Positions 18,009 to 26,835 of a DNA stretch of 64,000 nucleotides are shown piece after piece; position 1 is the stretch's first letter; every line of letters begins with the position of its first letter. The position numbers and the translations under genes are program-made. This stretch comes from Verrucomicrobiota bacterium (GTDB lineage: Bacteria; Verrucomicrobiota; Verrucomicrobiia; Opitutales; Opitutaceae). The notes under the pieces were generated by a model. The model did no database searches. It saw only the letters and a list, made by a program, of their open reading frames with translations, and was not told where the DNA came from. Location: contig JAEWBF010000034.1 in the NCBI GenBank assembly GCA_023391285.1, positions 36,904-100,903 of the forward strand. The letters run 5' to 3'.

Positions 18009-19031
18009 ATGATACAAAAACGACACTTGGGCCGGACCGGTTTGCGCGTCTCGGAACTTTGCCTCGGCACCTTGAACTTCGGTTGGAAGACGGACGACGC
18101 GGCGTCGTTGGCCATTCTCGACGCGTTCCATGAGGCGGGCGGAACGTTTCTGCAAGCGACGGCCGTTTCGCCGTCGATCGCCCTTCCGTCGGTTTCGACG
18201 AACTACTCGGAAGAAGTGATTGGCAAGTGGTGGACCTCCCGCGGTGTGGAGCGGCGGGACCTGGTGCTTGCGACGAGAATCGACGTGCGGCGCACGCGCA
18301 CGCCGGGCGAGAGATTGACGGATGTCGTCTGCGCGAGGGTGCGCGAATCCATGCGTCGCCTGCAGACGGATTATCTCGATTTGTTGGTGTTGGAGTGGAG
18401 CGAAGACCTGCTGCCGATTGGCGAAGCGTTGGAGGCGTTTGGCGCGGTGGTGCATTCTTGTCATGTGCGGTATCTCGCGACGGCGAACTTTCCCGCGTGG
18501 CGCGTGATGGACTGCGTGTCGCGAGCGTTTCAGCGCAACGCGTGTCGGATGGAAGCGTTGCAGGCGGAGTATTCGCTGATGACGCGGGCGCGTTTCGAGC
18601 CCGAGGTGATGCGGCTGTGCGAGGAGCTCAAGCTGGGCTTCCTGGCGACGCTGCCATTGGCGGGCGGCTTTTTGACGCGGCGAGCTCCCGGGGTGTTTGG
18701 TTCGTTGGGCGGGCGCGAGTGGGTGCCCCAGCGTTTTGATTATGCTTATGGCGACGCGGCGCTCGGTGCGCTCGAGGCGGTGGCGGTGCGGCATGGAGCC
18801 ACGCCCGCACAAGTGGCCCTTGCGTGGGTGCTGGCCAATCCGACTGTGGCGTCGGCGGTGGTCGGGGTGCGGTCGGTGACGGAGTTGCGCGAACTGGTGC
18901 AGGCGAGCGAACTCGAACTTGCGTCAGCGGAGCTCGAGGAACTCGCGAATGCCACGGCGGCGGAGGCTGTATTTATCCCACCACCGTCCGTAGGCCGTGA
19001 AGCTCGAGTTCCGAGCCCAAGCGGTGTTTGA
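18009..19031 (+). CDS. Aldo/keto reductase homologue lacking the catalytic tetrad
   Basis: The 340-residue (beta/alpha)8 protein aligns with the aldo/keto reductase family from HLGRTGLRVSELCLGTLNFG through RESMRRLQTDYLDLL to the NADPH-binding end TVASAVVGVRSVTELRE. However, all four catalytic positions differ. The usual FIDTAxxY reads FLQATAVS (Asp to Gln, Tyr to Ser), the ATK lysine reads ATR, and the IHW histidine reads LEW with glutamate. Classical carbonyl reduction therefore seems unlikely; it may be a pseudoenzyme or have a different activity. The start at ATG 18009 gives the standard family N-terminus. It follows rnk by about 130 bases. Confidence 0.83.
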   Translation: MIQKRHLGRTGLRVSELCLGTLNFGWKTDDAASLAILDAFHEAGGTFLQATAVSPSIALPSVSTNYSEEVIGKWWTSRGVERRDLVLATRIDVRRTRTPGERLTDVVCARVRESMRRLQTDYLDLLVLEWSEDLLPIGEALEAFGAVVHSCHVRYLATANFPAWRVMDCVSRAFQRNACRMEALQAEYSLMTRARFEPEVMRLCEELKLGFLATLPLAGGFLTRRAPGVFGSLGGREWVPQRFDYAYGDAALGALEAVAVRHGATPAQVALAWVLANPTVASAVVGVRSVTELRELVQASELELASAELEELANATAAEAVFIPPPSVGREARVPSPSGV

Positions 19032-19064
19032 AACGAGGAGTGCCGCCGTTGGGCGCGGCGGCGC

Positions 19065-19703
19065 TTATTCGAGCTGGATGATACCGCGTTTCACGGCGGC
19101 AAGAATCGCTTGAGTGCGGTCGCTGACGCGGAGCTTGGAAAGGATGTTGGTGACGTGGATCTTGATGGTGCCTTCGACAACGTGCAGCTCGGCGCCGATC
19201 TCCTTGTTGCTGAGGCCGCGCGCGACAAGTTGAAGGACTTCGATCTCGCGTGACGAGAGCTGTGAAAGCACGCGGCCGTTCATGCGGGTCGCGATTTCCG
19301 GGGGAAGATACTGTTCGCCTTGATGGACCTTGCGGATGGCCTCGAGCAGTCGGTCGAGCGCCATTTCTTTGACGACGAAGCCCGACGCGCCGGCGCGGAG
19401 GGCGCGATAGACTTCGTCGCCGCTGGCGTAGTTGCTGAAAACGAGGATGCGGATATCGCCGAATTCCTGCCGCAAAGCCGTAATGGTTTCGAAGCCGCTC
19501 ATGCCCTGCATGCGAAGATCGAGCACGACGACGTCGGGGCGATGCTGGCGAAATGCGACGATCGCGTCGGCGCCGTTTTCGGCGTCGGCCACCACCTCCA
19601 TATCGGGCTCGCCGCTGGCGGCGGTCATCAACCCCATGCGCAGGACGATGTGATCGTCGACGAGGAGGATGCGGATTTTTTCAGGATGCGTCGTGGCTTG
19701 CAT
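19065..19703 (-). CDS. NarL/FixJ-type response regulator
   Basis: A 212-residue transcription factor. The receiver domain (residues 9-125) has acidic pocket residues Asp16 and Asp17 and phospho-acceptor Asp62 in VVVLDLRMQGMSG. The LuxR-type helix-turn-helix follows at LSSREIEVLQLVARGLSNKE. The start ATG at 19703 lies inside the upstream kinase gene, a 23-base overlap that implies translational coupling. It is therefore the expected partner of the adjacent HisKA_3 kinase. Target genes are not identified. Confidence 0.92.
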   Translation of the reverse strand: MQATTHPEKIRILLVDDHIVLRMGLMTAASGEPDMEVVADAENGADAIVAFRQHRPDVVVLDLRMQGMSGFETITALRQEFGDIRILVFSNYASGDEVYRALRAGASGFVVKEMALDRLLEAIRKVHQGEQYLPPEIATRMNGRVLSQLSSREIEVLQLVARGLSNKEIGAELHVVEGTIKIHVTNILSKLRVSDRTQAILAAVKRGIIQLE

Positions 19704-22700
19704 CGGAAGCGGAAGGGACCTCGTCGGGCAGCGGCACGACGACGCGGATCGTGGTGCCGTGTCCGGGAGAACTGCGGAATTGAAGGTCGCCGGCGATCTT
19801 TTTGGTGCGCGTGCGCAGACCGCGAAGTCCGAAGTGGTGAGTGCTTTTCGCAAGCACGGCTTGGGGATCGAAGCCCATGCCGTCATCGGTGACCTCGAGT
19901 GCGGCACATCCGGTGCGATATTCGAGTTCGACGGAGATGCGACGGGGTGCGGCGTGGCGGACGGCGTTGGTGATCGCTTCCTGCGCGATGCGCAGCAGAT
20001 GGTGTTTGATCGTCGGCGGCAGGAGCACGGGCGTGCCCGTGACGTGGATCTCAATGGCAGCTGCGCCGGGATTGAGGAGCGCGGTGAGTTTGCGAAGGGC
20101 CTCGCCGAGTTCGGTGTCTTCGAGCAGCGGCGATTCCATGTCCCACACGGCGTGCTGCACCTCGTGGCGGGTGAACGAGACCATGTTGCGAGCGACGTTG
20201 AGCCGCGAACGAACGTCGTCGGCGAGCGAAGGAAGTTTAAGTGTGGCGTCGAGCTGGAGCATGAGTCCGCTGAGACCTTGCTGGAGGCTGTCGTGGATTT
20301 CGCCGGCGAGACGGTCGCGCTCTGCGAGGGTGGCGGCGTGGCGCGTCTCGGCGTTGAGTCTTTCCATCGTCGCTTGTAGCTGACTGGTGCGTTCCTGAAC
20401 GAGTTGCTCCAGGGCGGCGTTGCGATGGCGCGCGCGGTGTCCGGACCAGCGCACGATGCCGAACACCGCGCCGAAAAGCGCGAGACCATAGAGGCCGTAA
20501 GCGGGCCAGGTGCGGTGCCAGGGTGGAAAAATCTCGAAGTTGAAGGAAGCCGGAGACCCGACGGGCTTTTGATTCCCGACCATGCGCACTTCGATGTGGT
20601 AGCGGCCTTCGCGCAGCTCGGGAAAACTCAGGAACGAGCCGGACCCGAGCGGGGCCCACTCGCCCGTTTCGTTGAGCCGAAACTCGTAGAGCGGAGAGCG
20701 AGCCCAAGCGTAGCTGCCGGAAAAAAAGCGGAAGCTGAGATTGTTCTGGGAAAACGGCAGTTGGAGCGGCGCGGACGGCGAATCGGGAGCGAGCAGCTCG
20801 TCGTTGGTGCGTCCGTCCACCACGGAGACGAGCATGGGTTGACCGGGTGGCTGGGTCTCGACGGCATGACGCCGTTCGACGTGATAGAGCGAACGACCGG
20901 CGGAAAACCAAACGTCATTGCCGGGGAGGAGGTGAACGACGGGGTATTGCGCGTTGATGAGGTCGAACGTGGAGCTGTCGATTTCGTAGTCGTTTCCGTT
21001 CGGAGTGAACGTGACCACGCCCTGGTCGTGAGTGGCCCAGAGCGTGCCGGATTCGTCTTTTTGCACGCGTATGATCCAATGCGGCGAGCGGTCGAGCAGT
21101 TGGCGCAGTGAAGGTGCATCGACGAAGGTTTCGGTGCGCTCGTCGAAGAAGAGGCGCGGGCCGGGCGGGCTGGAGAGGACAATCGTGTCGTCGACGATTC
21201 CCACATTGAGCCAACGTGGTTCGGTCCAGGGGAAATCTTCAAAGATCCGGACCTTCAACGCGCCGCTTTCGAGGGACAACCGCCCGATGCGATTGGCACC
21301 CAGCTCGATCCAGACGGAACGCTCGGCCGCGTGGACCACGGTGGGGAAACCCACGCCCGCGATGCGCGGCGCGCATTCCGACCACTGGCCGTCGGACCAG
21401 CGCAGGACGGCGATCTGCTTTTCGCCGATGGCGAAGCAGAGATCGTCGCCGACCATGGCGAGGCTGGCGATGGAGGCCGTTTTTGCGACGTGCGTGTAAG
21501 TGCCGTCGGCGGCGAGGGAGAAAACGCCGTTCCCGTTGCCCACCAGCATGCGAGAACCCTTTGCAGCGAGGGCCCACGCCCCACCGGGAATCGGATGTTT
21601 CACCGGCGCGAAGTGGCTGGGCGTGTCAGGCGTCTCCGGCACGGCTTCGAGCAACTCGCCCGCCGAGGCGATGTAGAGGCGATCGTCGCAGCGAAGAACC
21701 GTCGGCCAGGAAAGCGAAAGCCCGAGCCGCTGGCCGAAAGCGGTCACCGCGCTGTGGTAGAGCACCTTTTCGATGGAGTCGTCCGTGGCGACCCAGAGCA
21801 CGCCGGGTTCGCGTGTAGCAATATCCGTGATACGGAGGTATTGCGGGGTGGTTAGCGCCGTGAGCAATTCGCCCTCGGGCGTGAAGATGAAGAGGCCTTT
21901 ACCGTTGATGGCGACGGCGATGCCGCCGTCGACGAGGTGCGCGAGACCGAGCACGCGACCGGCGAGACGATACCGTTCCTGCACAGGCCAGGGCGTAGCG
22001 TGATGGCCATCGAAGGTGAAGAGGTCGCCGTTGCGCATGGCGATCAGCACGTGCGTCTCGTCGAACTCAGTCGCGTGATCGACCGCAACACCCGCGATGG
22101 GAGTGCCCTCGATGCGGCGGAGCGTAGGGCTTGCGAGATCGATGTGATGAAGCGGCTGTCCGTGCGCTGACACGTAGACGTCGTCGCCGATCGCGAAGAT
22201 CGTGCTGATGCCAGATAGATTGAAGTAGCGGGTTTGTTGTGACGCGAAGTCGTAGTAGACGACGCCATTCCAGCCGCTGAAATAGACGCCTTTGCTGGTG
22301 GCGAGGGCGTCGCTGAACGAAGTCGTGAGCGCCCACTTTGGTGCATCGGATGGCACCAGCGGATGTGCGCGAAGCCGGCCGTCCGCGGCGAGTTTTGCGA
22401 TGCCCCACGAGCCTAAAGCGCTATAGTATGCGCGGCCATCAGGAGCTTGCACCACTTGGGCCATGTAGGCGCGGCGAGGCTCGTTCTTTACCGCGAGATC
22501 GAGCCACACGGTGTCGTTCAACACGGCGTAGAAACCGGGATAAATCACAGCGAGCCGGCCGAAAGTATCGAAACCCAGGCGTGCTCCGCGCGGAATCTCC
22601 CCGACTTCTTCGAGTGGATACGAACGAGTGAAAGGAAGGCCGCGGACGTTCGGAACTGTCTGGGCGGCAGCGGGAGCAGGAGGCGTCACGGTGGCGCATA

Positions 22701-22893
22701 GCGCAAACAGGAGCGCGCCAATGACGGCGCGACGGCGGGATGGACGTGGGCGCGGCGGAAAGCCGCAACGCGTGGGTCCACCGAACAAGTGGAGGTATTC
22801 GTCCCAGCGCATCGATCGGGTTGACCAGCGTGGCACCGTGCGCGGACAGGTAAAGTCGTTTTGCCGGCGTGGACGGTCGCGTCCCGTATTCAT
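19681..22893 (-). CDS. Sensor histidine kinase with two-component-regulator propeller and Y_Y_Y domain
   Basis: A 1070-residue membrane kinase. A signal-anchor hydrophobic stretch near residues 55-77 precedes a large periplasmic beta-propeller (about residues 80-690). A Y_Y_Y immunoglobulin-like domain follows (SFRFFSGSYAWARSPLYEFR), then one transmembrane helix (near 770-790). The cytoplasmic part is a HisKA_3 dimerisation domain with phospho-acceptor His867 in GEIHDSLQQGLSG and a HATPase ending FGLRGLRTRTKKIAGDLQF. Related propeller sensors in Bacteroidetes recognise oligosaccharides, so a carbohydrate ligand is plausible. No receiver is fused; the separate NarL regulator overlaps its 3' end. 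The ATG at 22893 is used; a later ATG at 22812 is possible. Confidence 0.9.
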   Translation of the reverse strand: MNTGRDRPRRQNDFTCPRTVPRWSTRSMRWDEYLHLFGGPTRCGFPPRPRPSRRRAVIGALLFALCATVTPPAPAAAQTVPNVRGLPFTRSYPLEEVGEIPRGARLGFDTFGRLAVIYPGFYAVLNDTVWLDLAVKNEPRRAYMAQVVQAPDGRAYYSALGSWGIAKLAADGRLRAHPLVPSDAPKWALTTSFSDALATSKGVYFSGWNGVVYYDFASQQTRYFNLSGISTIFAIGDDVYVSAHGQPLHHIDLASPTLRRIEGTPIAGVAVDHATEFDETHVLIAMRNGDLFTFDGHHATPWPVQERYRLAGRVLGLAHLVDGGIAVAINGKGLFIFTPEGELLTALTTPQYLRITDIATREPGVLWVATDDSIEKVLYHSAVTAFGQRLGLSLSWPTVLRCDDRLYIASAGELLEAVPETPDTPSHFAPVKHPIPGGAWALAAKGSRMLVGNGNGVFSLAADGTYTHVAKTASIASLAMVGDDLCFAIGEKQIAVLRWSDGQWSECAPRIAGVGFPTVVHAAERSVWIELGANRIGRLSLESGALKVRIFEDFPWTEPRWLNVGIVDDTIVLSSPPGPRLFFDERTETFVDAPSLRQLLDRSPHWIIRVQKDESGTLWATHDQGVVTFTPNGNDYEIDSSTFDLINAQYPVVHLLPGNDVWFSAGRSLYHVERRHAVETQPPGQPMLVSVVDGRTNDELLAPDSPSAPLQLPFSQNNLSFRFFSGSYAWARSPLYEFRLNETGEWAPLGSGSFLSFPELREGRYHIEVRMVGNQKPVGSPASFNFEIFPPWHRTWPAYGLYGLALFGAVFGIVRWSGHRARHRNAALEQLVQERTSQLQATMERLNAETRHAATLAERDRLAGEIHDSLQQGLSGLMLQLDATLKLPSLADDVRSRLNVARNMVSFTRHEVQHAVWDMESPLLEDTELGEALRKLTALLNPGAAAIEIHVTGTPVLLPPTIKHHLLRIAQEAITNAVRHAAPRRISVELEYRTGCAALEVTDDGMGFDPQAVLAKSTHHFGLRGLRTRTKKIAGDLQFRSSPGHGTTIRVVVPLPDEVPSASDASHDAS

Positions 22894-22935
22894 GAATACA
22901 CGACGGCGCCGCGGGTCGCGGAGAGCTATGGCTTA

Positions 22936-22956
22936 GGTCATATCCGAGGTATGACC
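22936..22956. promoter_or_regulatory. Palindromic operator candidate upstream of the propeller kinase
   Basis: A perfect 7-bp inverted repeat, GGTCATA and TATGACC, with a 7-base spacer, 43 bases upstream of the kinase start. Size and position fit a dimeric regulator such as the NarL-type protein of the same operon, but this is inference. Confidence 0.45.
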
Positions 22957-23097
22957 ACTGCTGGATTGAGATGATCGGAGGCGTGGATCGTGTTCCCTCT
23001 GCTGTTCCGCAGATCGCTTTGCGGGCAGTTCTGGCCGACTTCGACCCCACTGTGTTCCAGCAGGAGCGACGACGGACAGGTGCTCGACCTCACCAAT

Positions 23098-23208
23098 CAT
23101 GAAGAAACGAATTCAGACCGGGATCGCCTTCGCGGCGATTGCTGTGCTGCCGGCGAAGGGGCGTCGCGTCTTCTCAGTCCCAGGTTGGGACGAACATTTT
23201 CTCGTTTG
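23098..23208 (+). CDS. Possible small secreted peptide
   Basis: ATG at 23098 opens a 36-codon frame beginning MKKRIQTGIAFAAIAVLPA, a credible signal-peptide start with lysines followed by a hydrophobic core. It ends at TGA 23206-23208, 9 bases before a GC-rich hairpin. It could be a real small peptide, the remnant of a longer secreted protein, or chance. No homology is recognised. Confidence 0.27.
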
Positions 23209-23217
23209 AATTGAATT

Positions 23218-23243
23218 ACCACCCGGCGGAACCGCGGGGTGGT
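23218..23243 (+). terminator. Hairpin, possible terminator of the small peptide gene
   Basis: ACCACCC pairs with GGGTGGT, and GCGG with CCGC inside it. The following TTT is too short for a strong intrinsic terminator. Confidence 0.4.
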
Positions 23244-23394
23244 TTGCAGGGGCTAGTCAGCAAAGTAAGGGCGTCTCCGTTGGTTCCGGGGGCGCCCATT
23301 CTTTTTGGGACTGAATCCAGAGGCGAGCAGAGAGGTTTGCCAACGGCTGGAGGTAGCCGAGTCGGGCAACTCTCGTTGTGATCCCAGGAGATTG

Positions 23395-24012
23395 TCAGGT
23401 TGATACGGATACGGGTTTGCGGGCGGCGAGTTGAACGACGGCGCTCAAGCCGCGGTGTCCCGGTTCCTCGTTGATGTCGCGGACCAACTCGCGTGCGATC
23501 AAAAGCTCGAGGGCGGGGAACTCTTTTTGAAGATCGGCGCACCGAGCGAGAAGTTCGGGTTGGTCGATCGGCCCGCCGCTCCGATAGCGTGCCTGCTCGG
23601 GCGTGTAGGCTTCGAAGAGGAAAACACCGCGCGGGCGGAGACCAGCGGCGACGCGAGCATGGACTTGGCGGCGAAGCGCGGGCGGCAAATGCAGGAACGT
23701 CGCGACGATCGCCGACCAAGTGTTGGGCTGGATCGCGAAATGCGCGAGATCCGCAACGATGGTCGTGAGATGCACATGGTGCGTGGCGGCGAGCTGGGTG
23801 GCTTTCGCCAGGCCGATGGCGGACTGGTCCATAGCGGTCACGGCATGGCCGCGCTGGGCGAAGAAGACCGCGTTGCGGCCTTCGCCTTCGGCGAGGCAAA
23901 GGACGGGGCCGGTTGGCACGAGCGGAGCGGAGGCGGCGACGAAGGCGTTGGGCGCGGTGCCGTAGAGGTATCCGGGGTGAGAATACCGAGAGTCCCAAAA
24001 CGACGCGTCCAT
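23395..24012 (-). CDS. Class I SAM-dependent methyltransferase (TehB-like)
   Basis: A 205-residue Rossmann methyltransferase. FWDSRYSHPGYLYGTAPN is a start typical of TehB- and thiopurine-methyltransferase-like proteins. Motif I is degenerate (VLCLAEGEGRNAVFFAQRG, with AEGEGR replacing the usual glycine-rich loop, as in this subfamily). VTAMDQSAIGLAKA supplies the acidic ribose-binding residue. The ATG at 24012 is preferred to a TTG three codons upstream. It is last of three consecutive minus-strand genes (MmcQ, DUF899, methyltransferase). The substrate is unknown; tellurite or small-molecule detoxification is only a family-level suggestion. Confidence 0.8.
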   Translation of the reverse strand: MDASFWDSRYSHPGYLYGTAPNAFVAASAPLVPTGPVLCLAEGEGRNAVFFAQRGHAVTAMDQSAIGLAKATQLAATHHVHLTTIVADLAHFAIQPNTWSAIVATFLHLPPALRRQVHARVAAGLRPRGVFLFEAYTPEQARYRSGGPIDQPELLARCADLQKEFPALELLIARELVRDINEEPGHRGLSAVVQLAARKPVSVST

Positions 24013-24032
24013 GTTCGCCAACGGTTAGGGGG

Positions 24033-24791
24033 CTACGATGCAGCCGACTTGGACGAAGGGGTGGGGCAGCCGTAGGTAGGGCGTTGGGGCCAGCCGGCGG
24101 GGGAATCTTCCCAGTCCTCCTGGCGGCCGTAAGGGGTGACGTCGAGGAGGCTGTAGGCCTCGGTGAGGTTTTCGACGCCGCGGCCGTAGGTGGAGTAGGT
24201 GTGATACACGGCGTCGTCGAGGCGCAGGAAAACGCTAAGGCCGTGCGACTCGCCTTCTGTTTGGTTGGGTGTGCCGGTGGCGATCATCTCGTCGGCGGAG
24301 CGGTAGTTGTATTCGACGGGGCGAATCTTTGGATCGAGGGTGACGTGGAAGTCGTAGTTGAAGTCGCTGTCGAAGGAGGAAAACCAAGGACGATCCCAGC
24401 GACGTTGCTGGCGGTAGGATTCGAGTTTTGCGAAAGGCGCGCGCGAGATCAGAACGAAGCGGGTGTCGCGTTCGGCGAGAAGGGAAAGGTCGCCGAGAGC
24501 GTCGACGAAGCCGGTGCAGCCGGGGCAACCTTTTTCCCAGGCGGGATCGAACATGAAGTGATAGACGATCAGTTGCCGGCGGCCGTCGAAGAGTTCGACG
24601 AGCCGGCGGGGGCCGGAGGCGCCGTGGAAGATGTAGTCTTTGTCGATGCGGACCATGGGTAATCGACGACGTTCGGCAGCGAGGCGGTCACGAAAGCGGG
24701 TGACCTCTTTTTCGCGTTGGAGGAGTTGGATCCGCTTTTCACGCCATTCGGCGCGGGTGGCGATCGGCGGGTGGGGGATTGTCGAGGACAT
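24033..24791 (-). CDS. DUF899 thioredoxin-like family protein
   Basis: A 252-residue cytoplasmic protein matching DUF899. It has an N-terminal helical region (REKEVTRFRDRLAAERRRLP), the segment YIFHGASGPRRLVELFDGRR, and a thioredoxin-like core with CPGC in WEKGCPGCTGFVDAL. The C-terminal part has VYHTYSTYGRGVENL. The enzymatic role of the family is not established. The start ATG 24791 gives the usual family N-terminus. It lies 20 bases upstream of the methyltransferase gene and about 115 bases after the MmcQ-like gene. Confidence 0.85.
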   Translation of the reverse strand: MSSTIPHPPIATRAEWREKRIQLLQREKEVTRFRDRLAAERRRLPMVRIDKDYIFHGASGPRRLVELFDGRRQLIVYHFMFDPAWEKGCPGCTGFVDALGDLSLLAERDTRFVLISRAPFAKLESYRQQRRWDRPWFSSFDSDFNYDFHVTLDPKIRPVEYNYRSADEMIATGTPNQTEGESHGLSVFLRLDDAVYHTYSTYGRGVENLTEAYSLLDVTPYGRQEDWEDSPAGWPQRPTYGCPTPSSKSAAS

Positions 24792-24907
24792 GGAATCGAA
24801 GTTTTTTCGAGTGACCTGCTGAATCGACGAACGACGAGTCGCCTGGCGGACACGGAGGCGAAGCATCGTCGGAAAGGTGAGTTGGTAGCTATGTTTGGCC
24901 TGCGAAG

Positions 24908-25291
24908 CTAAGGCGTGGGGTGCAAAAGGGGTGCGGCGGCGAGTTGGGCCTGGAGCTTTTTTGGAAGTTTCGCGACGACCCGATCGTAGCTTCGGCGGAT
25001 GCGGCGTTCCAGTTCGGGCGCCGGCAGGGCGGCCAGATCGCTGACGCGAACCCAATGGCGTTTGGCGCAATACGGCGCCTGCGCGATACCGTCGATTTCG
25101 GTGAGCTCGTCGAATTCGTCCGGGGTGCATTTGAACACCACGCCATCGATCGTCTCGGCATCGAGCGCGAGGAGGAGGAACATTTTTCCTGCGACTTTGA
25201 ACACGAGGCATTCGCCCCACTGCTTCACCACGGTGGCGTGGGGAAATGACAGCGCGTATTGGCGGAGGTCGGCGAGGCGCATGCCGCACAT
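24908..25291 (-). CDS. MmcQ/YjbR family protein
   Basis: A 127-residue protein of the MmcQ/YjbR (CyaY-like fold, formerly DUF419) family. It shows the diagnostic pattern LSFPHATVVKQWGECLVFKV, GKMFLLLAL, FKCTPDEFDEL and a C-terminal SYDRVVAKLPKK. Family members are annotated as putative DNA-binding proteins but their function is unproven. Two ATG codons (25291 and 25282) are possible; the second gives the commoner start. It is first in a three-gene minus-strand run. Confidence 0.85.
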   Translation of the reverse strand: MCGMRLADLRQYALSFPHATVVKQWGECLVFKVAGKMFLLLALDAETIDGVVFKCTPDEFDELTEIDGIAQAPYCAKRHWVRVSDLAALPAPELERRIRRSYDRVVAKLPKKLQAQLAAAPLLHPTP

Positions 25292-25355
25292 TGCGGCGAT
25301 GCGCGTCGTGATTCAAGGAGCGGCCGTCGTCCTCGGGCGACGGCGCGGCGGGTGA

Positions 25356-26717
25356 TTAGCGGTTCGACATCGGCGCCGGATCGCGAGTCATCGCTAGGAC
25401 GCGGTGGCGGAAGGCGGCGCTGAATTCGTCGATCGAGGCGTGGCCCATGTTGAGCTGGAGGTGCAGCTCTTTCGGCACGGTGATGACGTTGTAGGCGGCA
25501 TACATGCTGGTGACGGGGCAGGTTTCGTCGTTGTAGCCCCAGGCAAGGCTGATGGGCGCGTGCAGGCGGCGGGCGAAGTTGACGACGTCGTAGTAAGACG
25601 TGGTGCGGATGTTGGCTTCGGTCTGGTTTTCCTTGCGCGAGAGCGTGTGCGGCCAGCCGCCGGCACGACCATGGACGTAGCCCGTGACATCGCTGTAAGC
25701 GGGGTAGTTGGAAACGGTGCCGGTCACGCGGCGATCGAGCGCGGAGGTGACGATCGAGAGTTGTCCGCCCTGGCTGCCGCCGGCGACGACGAGGTTCTTG
25801 CCGTCCCAGTTTTCGTGTGTGGTGAGGAAGTCATTCGCACGCACGCAGCCGAGATAAACGCGCAGGTAGTAGTATTGCTCGGGATTATCGAGGTGGTAGG
25901 CGTTGTAGCTGCGCAGGGCGGCGGCGCGAAGGTCGTTGTAGAGGGCGTCGGGGAGATTGACGGGGATGCCGTGGATGCCGACCTCGAGCACGATGGCTCC
26001 TGTGGCGGCGAGTGAGGTATCACCCGGATAACGACGAACGCCGGCGCCGGGAACCTTGAGGATAGCGGGGTAGCGACCGGGCTTCGTGGGTTCGGCGAGC
26101 ATGCCGTAGAAGCGCGTCGTGGAGCCGTCGGGGCCCCAGGTGTCGAGGCTGACGTGATAGACGTTGGCGTCGGGCGTGCACGATTCGGGCACGAGCGTTT
26201 TGGTGGCGCGAAGTGGAATCGCGGCGAGCGCTTCGAGGTGTTTGGCCCAGAAGGCGTCGAAGTCGGCGGGGTTGGTTTGCGTGGGCTGGATTTTTTCCGG
26301 GGCGAAGCCGGCGGTGGCGACGGCGCGGTAGGTTTTTCCGGGCGTTTCGAATTCGACGATGCAGCGGATGAAGCCGGGCTGGTTCAACGTGCCGCCGTCG
26401 ATCCGCAGGCCGGTTGCGGGGACGGCGACGGGGGCTTGCGGGACTTCGAATTTTTCGGGACCGACGCGGTATTTGATCGTGGCGCCGTCGATCGGATGGC
26501 CGTCGCTGCGGACGGAGATGTTGAACGTGACGCGTTCACCGGGAGCGTAGGTCCAGTCGGCGCGATCGGGCGCGACGACGATCTGCGGGGCGAGGATGCG
26601 GGCGTCGGCGTGCGACGGGGTGGGGATTTCCGGCGCGGCGGCGTGCAGCGACCACGGAGCGCAGGCGAGCAACGAAGCGATGACGAGAACGAGGTGAGTG
26701 CGATGGGGTGATTTCAT
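25356..26717 (-). CDS. Secreted acetyl xylan esterase, CE7 (AXE1/cephalosporin-C deacetylase) family
   Basis: Predicted to remove acetyl groups from xylo-oligosaccharides, clearing the chain for the GH10 and GH43 enzymes elsewhere in the window. The 453-residue protein has a signal peptide (LVLVIASLLACAPWSLHA) and an N-terminal immunoglobulin-like region. The CE7 alpha/beta hydrolase follows, with nucleophile Ser in VAGGSQGGQLS, Asp in WGYNDETCP and His in NMGHASID. The start ATG 26717 is selected by the signal peptide; the open frame continues about 1 kb upstream but lacks domain-like composition. Divergent from DUF5069. Confidence 0.9.
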   Translation of the reverse strand: MKSPHRTHLVLVIASLLACAPWSLHAAAPEIPTPSHADARILAPQIVVAPDRADWTYAPGERVTFNISVRSDGHPIDGATIKYRVGPEKFEVPQAPVAVPATGLRIDGGTLNQPGFIRCIVEFETPGKTYRAVATAGFAPEKIQPTQTNPADFDAFWAKHLEALAAIPLRATKTLVPESCTPDANVYHVSLDTWGPDGSTTRFYGMLAEPTKPGRYPAILKVPGAGVRRYPGDTSLAATGAIVLEVGIHGIPVNLPDALYNDLRAAALRSYNAYHLDNPEQYYYLRVYLGCVRANDFLTTHENWDGKNLVVAGGSQGGQLSIVTSALDRRVTGTVSNYPAYSDVTGYVHGRAGGWPHTLSRKENQTEANIRTTSYYDVVNFARRLHAPISLAWGYNDETCPVTSMYAAYNVITVPKELHLQLNMGHASIDEFSAAFRHRVLAMTRDPAPMSNR

Positions 26718-26835
26718 GAATTCGAAAACAAGAAGCACGAAGCGAGTCGGTCGGCGAAAGAACGGCAAGCGGCGAAGCGAGTGTGGGGAAGGGAGCGGCT
26801 TTGACAGGTGCGGGAGAGAAGCGTCTGGTGACGGC

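Larger units (their letters stand above)
22957..23394. other. Sparse intergenic stretch
   Basis: Between the palindrome upstream of the sensor kinase and the methyltransferase stop, only a possible 36-codon peptide gene and one hairpin are visible. No larger coding frame with plausible composition was found. Confidence 0.5.
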
